A DNA stretch of 22,451 nucleotides from Pseudescherichia sp032055545 (lineage in GTDB: Bacteria; Pseudomonadota; Gammaproteobacteria; Enterobacterales; Enterobacteriaceae): positions 1 to 22,451 of the forward strand of contig DAMBQR010000060.1 in the NCBI GenBank assembly GCA_032055545.1. The letters run 5' to 3'. A program made the translations under genes and the position numbers. Shown one piece after another: positions 13,580 through 19,996 of this stretch. How positions within the stretch are numbered: the stretch's first letter is position 1; every line of letters begins with the position of its first letter. The notes under the pieces are model-generated. The model did not search any database and had not been told where the DNA came from. It worked only from the letters and a program-made list of their open reading frames with translations.

Positions 13580-16246
13580 ATGAGTCGATCCGACAGCATG
13601 ATCCCTGGCAAGTTTTCCCTGATACCAGGCAACATTACCCGTTTCTTTCTATTACTGATTATCGTTCTGCTGGTAACCCTGGGCGTCATGGTGCAAAGTG
13701 CCGTCAATGCGTGGCTGAAAGATAAGAGCTATCAAATCGTTGATATCACCCATGCGATGCACAAGCGTATCGACACCTGGCGCTACGCGACGTGGCAGAT
13801 CTACGACAATATTGCCGCTGCCCCTGCTGCCCCCGCTGACGGTCTTCAGGAGACGCGCTTAAAGCAGGACGTCTACTACCTCGAGAAGCCGCGACGTAAA
13901 ACCGAAGCGCTGATCTTCGGCTCCCACGACAGCTCCACTCTGGAGATGACGCAGCGCATCTCTACCTACCTTGACACGCTATGGGGCGCGGAGACCGTCC
14001 CCTGGTCGATGTACTATCTTAATGGCCAGGATAACAGCATGATCCTGGTCTCTACCCTGCCGCTTAAGGATCTCTCTTCGGGCTTCAAGGAGTCGAGCAT
14101 CGACAACATTGTCGATTCACGCCGGGCAGAGATGCTGCAGCAGGCTAACGCCCTCGACGAGCGGGAGAGCTTCTCTCCGCTGCGCAGCTTAAGCTGGCAG
14201 AATGGGTACTATTTCACCCTGCGCACCACGTTTAATCAGCCGGGACATCTGGCGACGGTAGTGGCGTTCGATCTGCCTATTAACGATCTTATTCCTCCCG
14301 GCATGCCGATGGATAGCTTCCGCCTCGAGCCAGATAACGGGCCAACAACCCTGCGCGCTTCGGACAAGGAGTCGGCGGACAGCGTCTCGGTCAACTTTAG
14401 CGGGGCAAAAATTGAGATCTCCGCCTCGCTGAACTCTACCGATATGCGCCTGGTGTGGCAGGTACCTTTCGGTACCCTGCTGCTGGAGACGCTGCAGAAT
14501 ATCGTTCTGCCGCTGCTGCTCAATATTGGCCTGCTGGCGCTGGCGCTGTTTGGCTTTACCACCTTTCGCCACCAGCCGGGCCGCCAGCTTGATGGCCAGC
14601 CCTCGCCGGGAGCCAATAACGAGCTTCGCCTGCTGCGGGCACTAAATGAAGAGATTGTCTCGGTTCTGCCGCTGGGACTGCTGGTGCACGATCAGGAAGC
14701 CAACCGGACGGTCATCAGCAACAAAATCGCGGACCACCTGCTGCCGCATCTTAACCTGCAAAACATCACCAGCATGGCGGATCAGCACCAGGGGGTGATC
14801 CAGGCGACGGTAAACAACGAGCTGTATGAGATCCGCCAGTTCCGCAGCCAGGTGGTACCCAGAACGCAGATCTTCATTATTCGCGATCAGGACCGTGAGG
14901 TGCTGGTTAACAAAAAGCTCAAGCAGGCTCAGCGTCTGTATGAGAAAAACCAGCAGGGCCGCTCGGCGTTTATGCAGCATATTGGCGAGGCGCTCCGCCT
15001 GCCAGCTGAGACGCTGGCCGGCGAGGCTGCGACAATTGATAGCGAAGAGAGCCGCCACCTGGCACGGCATGCCCAGACGCTGGTGCAGCTGGTTGAAGAT
15101 ATTCAGCTGGCAAACATGCTGGAGACCGACAGCTGGAAGGGGACGCTGACCCGGTTCTCCATTCAGGATCTGATTGATGAAGTGGTGCCGGAGGTACTGC
15201 CGACCATCAAACGTAAAGGGTTACAGCTGCTGATCAATAATAACCTGCCCGCTAACGAAGAGCGGCACGGCGATCGCGAGGCGCTGAGACGCATCCTGCT
15301 GATGCTGATCCAGTATGCGGTGACCACCACGCATATCGGCAAAATTACGCTTGAGGTCGATACCGACGAGTCGGCGGACGATCGCCTGACCTTCCGTATC
15401 CTTGATACCGGCGAGGGGGTCACCGCCAGCGAGGTGGACAACCTGCACTTCCCGTTCCTCAACGATACCCAGGGCGATCGCTACGGCAAGGCTAACGCCC
15501 TCACCTTCTGGCTGTGCGATCAGCTGGCGCGTAAGCTAGGCGGACATCTGAACATTAAGGCACGCGAAAGCTTAGGCACCCGCTATACGCTGCACGTGAA
15601 GATGGCGGCCCAGGCGCAGGAGGTTGAATCTGACGAGAAGCTGCTGGATGACGTGGTAGCAATGATCGATATTACCTCCAGCGAAATCCGCCATATTGTG
15701 GTTCGTCAGCTGGAAAATTGGGGGGCAAGCTGCATCACGCCGGATGAAAGGTTAATTAGTCAAGAGTACGATCTCTTTTTAACTGATAATCCGTCTAATC
15801 TTACAGCCTCGGGCTTGCTTTTAAGCGATGATGAGGCCGCCGTGCGGAAAATTGGCCCAGGCCAGCTGCGCGTGAACTTTAATATCAGTAATGCGATGCA
15901 GGAAGCGATACTGCAACTTATCGAAGAACAGCTGGCGCAGGATGAGGTCTCTCCCTCACCGATGGGCGGAAATGAAAATGCCGAACTGCATGCCAGCGGC
16001 TATTATGCGCTGTTTGTCGATACAGTACCCGACGATGTTAAGAGGTTGTATACTGAAGCGGCTGTAAGCGATTTCGCGGCGCTGGCACAGACAGCGCACC
16101 GCCTCAAAGGGGTGTTTGCCATGCTAAATTTGGTTCCCGGCAAGCAGTTATGTGAAACGCTGGAACATTTAATTCGTGAGAAGGATGTTTCAGGCATAGA
16201 AAAATACATCAGCGACATTGACGCCTACGTCAAAAGCTTGCTGTAG
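13580..16246 (+). CDS. rcsD: Phosphotransfer intermediate RcsD
   Basis: This gene encodes an 888-residue inner-membrane protein that passes phosphate from RcsC to RcsB in the Rcs envelope-stress phosphorelay (E. coli form about 890). It has an N-terminal membrane helix (about 17-40), a periplasmic sensor domain, a second helix (about 300-325), a PAS-like linker, and a degenerate histidine-kinase region whose ATPase fold retains DTGEGV. An ABL-type receiver-like segment contacts RcsB, and a C-terminal HPt domain carries His840 in TAHRLKG (E. coli His842). The kinase-like domain lacks the SHELRTP box, as expected for RcsD. rcsB follows after 16 bases. Around 15745-15815 the coding sequence becomes distinctly AT-rich compared with the rest of the gene. 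Confidence 0.96.
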   Translation: MSRSDSMIPGKFSLIPGNITRFFLLLIIVLLVTLGVMVQSAVNAWLKDKSYQIVDITHAMHKRIDTWRYATWQIYDNIAAAPAAPADGLQETRLKQDVYYLEKPRRKTEALIFGSHDSSTLEMTQRISTYLDTLWGAETVPWSMYYLNGQDNSMILVSTLPLKDLSSGFKESSIDNIVDSRRAEMLQQANALDERESFSPLRSLSWQNGYYFTLRTTFNQPGHLATVVAFDLPINDLIPPGMPMDSFRLEPDNGPTTLRASDKESADSVSVNFSGAKIEISASLNSTDMRLVWQVPFGTLLLETLQNIVLPLLLNIGLLALALFGFTTFRHQPGRQLDGQPSPGANNELRLLRALNEEIVSVLPLGLLVHDQEANRTVISNKIADHLLPHLNLQNITSMADQHQGVIQATVNNELYEIRQFRSQVVPRTQIFIIRDQDREVLVNKKLKQAQRLYEKNQQGRSAFMQHIGEALRLPAETLAGEAATIDSEESRHLARHAQTLVQLVEDIQLANMLETDSWKGTLTRFSIQDLIDEVVPEVLPTIKRKGLQLLINNNLPANEERHGDREALRRILLMLIQYAVTTTHIGKITLEVDTDESADDRLTFRILDTGEGVTASEVDNLHFPFLNDTQGDRYGKANALTFWLCDQLARKLGGHLNIKARESLGTRYTLHVKMAAQAQEVESDEKLLDDVVAMIDITSSEIRHIVVRQLENWGASCITPDERLISQEYDLFLTDNPSNLTASGLLLSDDEAAVRKIGPGQLRVNFNISNAMQEAILQLIEEQLAQDEVSPSPMGGNENAELHASGYYALFVDTVPDDVKRLYTEAAVSDFAALAQTAHRLKGVFAMLNLVPGKQLCETLEHLIREKDVSGIEKYISDIDAYVKSLL

Positions 16247-16262
16247 CAAGGTAGCCTTATAC

Positions 16263-16913
16263 ATGAACAATATGAACGTAATTATTGCCGATGACCATCC
16301 GATTGTACTGTTCGGTATTCGCAAGTCACTTGAACAGATCGAGTGGGTGAATGTAGTCGGCGAATTTGAAGACTCAACACAGCTTATCAATAACCTGCCA
16401 AAACTGGATGCTCATGTCCTGATCACCGATCTCTCCATGCCCGGTGATAAATATGGCGACGGCATTACCCTGATTAAATACATCAAGCGCCACTTCCCGA
16501 ACCTGTCGGTGATCGTGCTGACCATGAACAACAACCCGGCTATTCTCAGCGCGGTGCTGGAGCTGGATATTGAAGGGATCGTCCTGAAACAGGGCGCACC
16601 GACCGACCTGCCGAAAGCGCTGGCCTCGCTGCAGAAAGGGAAGAAATTTACCCCGGAGAGCGTCTCCCGCCTGCTGGAGAAGATCAGCGCCGGTGGTTAC
16701 GGCGACAAACGCCTGTCACCGAAAGAGAGTGAAGTGCTGCGTCTGTTTGCCGAAGGCTTCCTCGTCACCGAGATCGCCAAGAAGCTGAACCGCAGCATTA
16801 AAACCATCAGCAGCCAGAAGAAATCAGCCATGATGAAGCTGGGTGTCGATAATGATATTGCCCTGCTGAACTACCTCTCCTCCGTGACCCTCAGCCCGGC
16901 GGACAAAGATTGA
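16263..16913 (+). CDS. rcsB: Response regulator RcsB
   Basis: This gene encodes a 216-residue transcription factor, output of the Rcs relay. It controls capsule, motility, cell division and envelope genes, alone or with partners such as RcsA. The receiver domain (1-120) has the acidic pair Asp10/Asp11 and phosphoacceptor Asp56 in LITDLSMPG. The LuxR/NarL helix-turn-helix is at about 150-208 (LSPKESEVLRLFAEGFLVTE, then IAKKLNRSIKTISSQKKSAM). It is almost identical to E. coli RcsB by memory. The frame is open from 16218, but the ATG at 16263 gives the known start MNNMNVIIADDHPIV. AAGG at 16248-16251 lies 11 bases upstream. It is co-transcribed with rcsD. Confidence 0.97.
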   Translation: MNNMNVIIADDHPIVLFGIRKSLEQIEWVNVVGEFEDSTQLINNLPKLDAHVLITDLSMPGDKYGDGITLIKYIKRHFPNLSVIVLTMNNNPAILSAVLELDIEGIVLKQGAPTDLPKALASLQKGKKFTPESVSRLLEKISAGGYGDKRLSPKESEVLRLFAEGFLVTEIAKKLNRSIKTISSQKKSAMMKLGVDNDIALLNYLSSVTLSPADKD

Positions 16914-16921
16914 TAGCGACA

Positions 16922-16992
16922 TGCCCGGCGGCGCTTTGCTTGCGCGGGCCTACGGATAATGTAGGCCGGGTAAGCGTCAGCGCCACCCGGCA
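16922..16992 (+). repeat. Pair of inverted REP-like palindromes (BIME)
   Basis: Two GC-rich REP-like units face each other: GCCCGGCGGCGCTTTGCTTG onward (16923-16954), ending GCCTACG, and one beginning TGTAGGCCGGG (16960-16991), ending CACCCGGC. The inner ends GCCTAC (16948-16953) and GTAGGC (16961-16966) are perfect inverted repeats. Each unit can fold on itself around the TTGCTTGC and TAAGCGTCA segments. This is the usual enterobacterial intergenic REP layout between convergent genes, affecting mRNA 3'-end stability or gyrase/IHF binding. Confidence 0.8.
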
Positions 16993-16997
16993 ATAAT

Positions 16998-17024
16998 AAA
17001 AAAGCCCAGAAATGGGTTTTTTTT
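16998..17024. terminator. Two-way terminator between rcsB and rcsC
   Basis: CCCA (17005-17008) pairs with TGGG (17013-17016) around GAAA, with a flanking G-T pair. The stem is extended by A6 (16998-17003) against T8 (17017-17024), so a U tract exists in both directions. The T run enters the rcsC stop codon (17023-17025). Confidence 0.75.
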
Positions 17025-19869
17025 ATCCTCGTGTCTTCCTCACCCGATCCGCATATAACGCCAGCGTCTGCTGCAGTACGTCCAGCGTCACCGGTTTCGA
17101 CAGACAGCTATCCATACCCGACTCCAGACAGCGCTGCTTCTCTTCCGCCAGCGCGTTGGCCGTGACGCCCACCACCGGCAGGGTAAGACCCAGCTGGCGA
17201 ATGCGCTGCGTCAGGCGATAGCCATCCATATTTGGCATGTTAACGTCGCTCAGGATGATATCGATATGGTTTTTGCTCAGGACGTTCAGGGCATCCACAC
17301 CGTCGTTAGCGGTTTTGCACTGGTAGCCCAGAGAGCCAAGCTGATCGGCAAGCAGCCGTCGGTTGATGGGGTGATCGTCCACCACCAGGATCATCATGTC
17401 GTCATTATGGGCTTCCTGCGCCCCAGCGGCGGAGAGCACCGGCGCGGTTTCGCTGGTATCTACCTTGACGCTGTAGATGCGTGCCAGCAGGGCCAGCAGC
17501 TCATGGGGTGACGCAACGCTGTACGTCCACTCGCCGGGCTTGCGCTCCTGTGGAATGCCGATATGCCGACGGCAGAAGATCACGGCCGCCCTGCCCTGCC
17601 AGGGCGCCTCAAGGGCGTCATCGGTAAGCAGCATATCGTCTGCGTCCGGCGTCTGCCCTTCGTAGCGCTCGGCACGAATACCATTGCGCGCCAGCAGCGA
17701 CTCCACGAAGCTGCACAGCGAGGCGTTGCGGATCGCCAGCCAGCAGCGGGTATTCGCCAGGCCATCGACGTCGATCGCCTGCGGCGACTGAGCGGAGTAG
17801 AGCGGGATCCGCACGGTAAACTGGCTCCCCATCCCCGGCTCGGTATCTACGGAGATATCGCCATCCATCATGCTGATCAGCTTCTCGCAGATGGCCAGCC
17901 CCAGCCCGGTTCCCTGGAAGTTACGCTGTACGCCAGTGCCCACCTGGAAGAAGGGATCGAACAGGCGCACCACCTCTTTGGCCGGAATACCGACGCCGGT
18001 ATCGCGAACCTGAATTGAGAGATACTCCCCTGCCCGCTGCACATGCAGCACGATACAGCCCACGTCGGTAAACTTGATGGCGTTGCTCAGCAGGTTAGAG
18101 ATCACCTGCTGAAGGCGCATCGGATCGCCGTGCATCATCACCGGCACGTCCGGCTCGATAAAGCAGTACAGCCCGAGCTGCTTGCGCACCACCAGCGGCA
18201 GGTAGTTAGCGGTGATATGGTTCATCACCTCGCGCGGGGAGAACTCTCGTGGCTCGATCTTCAGCTGCTCAGACTCAATTTTAGAGAAATCGAGAATATC
18301 GCTGATGATTTTCAGCAGCAGGCTGGAGGAGTTGTTCATGGCCGTGACCAGGCGATCTACCCCTTTCGGCAGCGCCTTGGTTTGCAGCAGATCGAGGTTA
18401 CCGATAATGCCGTAGAGCGGCGTGCGCAGCTCATGGCTAACGGTCGCGAGGAACATCGATTTCGACTGGCTTGCCTGCTCCGCCGCCTGGGCCATATCCT
18501 GCAGCGACTCCTCCATTTTGACGCGGGCGGAGACGTCCACCAGCACGCAGATAGCCACGTTCTCATTGCGGTAGCGCGAATGGACAAAGCTGATCTGCAG
18601 GTTGGTGTTGTTGCTGGTGAGCACATCGACAAAGTTGACCTGCTGACCACAGATAATCTGCGTCAGCCGCTGCCGATCCTCGTGGGTCAGCATATTAAGA
18701 TAATTATGCGCCAGCTCGTTACTCAGAATGTTGGTGCCATCCTGGGTACGTAAAATACAGATCCCCACCGGCGCAGAGGCGACAATCTTGCGGTTGAACT
18801 GCTCATGCTCTTCCAGGCGCTGGGCATCCACCTCCGCCGGAATAAAGATGCGCCGCTCGTACATTCGCGCCAGGGTAAAGAGCGCGATCCCCACCAGCAC
18901 GTTAAGCAGCACCGCGTTGAGGATCAGCATGCGGATATGCTCCAGCACCAGATCCACCGGCACCGAGTAGACCACGCTCAGGGAGGAGGGTTGCAGGCTC
19001 TTCTTCAGCACCAGATCGCGGAAGCCGGAGGTGTAGCCGAACCAGGAGCGCTCCTGCATCCAGCGTGGATCGATCTCCGGACGGTTGTCCGGCCCGGTGA
19101 GGGAGATCAGCGCATGGCCGTTCTCGTCCAGAATGGTCACGCTTACTGGCAGGCTGCCTGGCGTAAAGAAGTTATCCATGCGGATAGACTGCTCGACGCC
19201 CAGCAGCGCCTGCAGACGGTTGGCGAGATAGACCGGCGTCAGGGCATAGAAGTAGCCGATACCGGGACGCGCGCCCTGGCTTATCCAGAAGATGTTGTTG
19301 CCGCGCTCCTCCTGCGGTGCGGTGCGGTACTTCATAATGCGCTCGTGCAGGTTTTTTAGGGTGCTCTCCCGCTCCAGCGGCACGTCGCGCAGGCCAAAGT
19401 CGGCCATGCAGAGATTTTCACTACCGATTAAAAATACCCGGTTGAGATCGTAGGCGGCAGAGAAGTTGTCCCGCCAATAGCGCATAAACCACGCCAGCGA
19501 CTCCAGCGACCCGCGCCATGCCGTGCCCATCGCCGAGCAGTCGGAGTCCGGGAACAGGGGTTGAAAATCGGGGACGTCGCGCTGCGCACTCTGGGTGCGA
19601 GAGGCCATGATGCCGTTCTCTGCCGTCAGGCGGTTTTCCGCGATGTACTTAAGCTCTTTCATCACGTCCGAGGTGCGCTGAATATAGCGCTGGGCCTGAT
19701 CGGAGCTGAGGTTAAACTCCTTGCGGATTTCAGACTCTTTCTGGTGCAGGGCATTGACGATGTAGAACACCGAACAGAGGACAATCAGCAGCCAGAGCAG
19801 CAGCGCCAGCGCCCGGAACAGATAGCGTGAAACTTTGAGAGTGGTACGAAAAGAGACGAGGTATTTCAA
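17023..19869 (-). CDS. rcsC: Hybrid sensor histidine kinase RcsC
   Basis: This gene encodes a 948-residue inner-membrane hybrid kinase that senses envelope stress (via IgaA/RcsF) and feeds the RcsD-RcsB relay (E. coli 949). It has a membrane helix at about 17-40, a periplasmic domain to about 310, a second helix at about 313-335, a PAS-like region, and a HisKA domain with His479 in SHELRTP. The HATPase motifs are SNLLSNAIKF, DTGVGIP and GTGLGLAI. A linker ABL domain follows, and the C-terminal receiver has Asp875 in LSDVNMPNMDG and Lys in LSKPVTL. The start is an uncommon TTG (19867-19869); a GGAG lies about 10 bases upstream. No ATG is available before the first membrane helix, so the TTG start is needed for the known N-terminus MKYLVSFRTTL. 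The gene is convergent with rcsB. Confidence 0.96.
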   Translation of the reverse strand: MKYLVSFRTTLKVSRYLFRALALLLWLLIVLCSVFYIVNALHQKESEIRKEFNLSSDQAQRYIQRTSDVMKELKYIAENRLTAENGIMASRTQSAQRDVPDFQPLFPDSDCSAMGTAWRGSLESLAWFMRYWRDNFSAAYDLNRVFLIGSENLCMADFGLRDVPLERESTLKNLHERIMKYRTAPQEERGNNIFWISQGARPGIGYFYALTPVYLANRLQALLGVEQSIRMDNFFTPGSLPVSVTILDENGHALISLTGPDNRPEIDPRWMQERSWFGYTSGFRDLVLKKSLQPSSLSVVYSVPVDLVLEHIRMLILNAVLLNVLVGIALFTLARMYERRIFIPAEVDAQRLEEHEQFNRKIVASAPVGICILRTQDGTNILSNELAHNYLNMLTHEDRQRLTQIICGQQVNFVDVLTSNNTNLQISFVHSRYRNENVAICVLVDVSARVKMEESLQDMAQAAEQASQSKSMFLATVSHELRTPLYGIIGNLDLLQTKALPKGVDRLVTAMNNSSSLLLKIISDILDFSKIESEQLKIEPREFSPREVMNHITANYLPLVVRKQLGLYCFIEPDVPVMMHGDPMRLQQVISNLLSNAIKFTDVGCIVLHVQRAGEYLSIQVRDTGVGIPAKEVVRLFDPFFQVGTGVQRNFQGTGLGLAICEKLISMMDGDISVDTEPGMGSQFTVRIPLYSAQSPQAIDVDGLANTRCWLAIRNASLCSFVESLLARNGIRAERYEGQTPDADDMLLTDDALEAPWQGRAAVIFCRRHIGIPQERKPGEWTYSVASPHELLALLARIYSVKVDTSETAPVLSAAGAQEAHNDDMMILVVDDHPINRRLLADQLGSLGYQCKTANDGVDALNVLSKNHIDIILSDVNMPNMDGYRLTQRIRQLGLTLPVVGVTANALAEEKQRCLESGMDSCLSKPVTLDVLQQTLALYADRVRKTRG

Positions 19870-19911
19870 CGTGGCGATGCTCCGCCGTCAGGGTCACAAA
19901 AGGATGTCGAT

Positions 19912-19940
19912 AAGGTAGCGGTAAAACGGGCAGACCGCAA
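19912..19940 (-). promoter_or_regulatory. Candidate rcsC promoter
   Basis: On the minus strand TTGCGG (plus 19935-19940) and TACCTT (plus 19912-19917) are 17 bases apart, each only 3 of 6 to consensus, about 40 bases before the TTG start. They come directly after the gyrA terminator, so rcsC should have its own promoter in this gap; this pair is only the best visible guess. Confidence 0.25.
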
Positions 19941-19968
19941 AGAAAAAGGGCCGGATTACCGGCCCTTT
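19941..19968 (-). terminator. gyrA terminator
   Basis: Plus-strand arms AAAGGGCCGG (19945-19954) and CCGGCCCTTT (19959-19968) form a perfect 10-bp stem with an ATTA loop. The A run at 19943-19947 gives the U tract on the minus strand. It ends the gyrA message about 30 bases past its stop and insulates rcsC. Confidence 0.93.
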
Positions 19969-19996
19969 CATCAATGCTCTGACTTAATGCGCCGAA

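Noticed and set aside
16922..16992. CRISPR-like repeats
   Set aside because: There are only two inverted units with no spacer periodicity. They fit REP/BIME elements. No CRISPR array was seen anywhere in the window.
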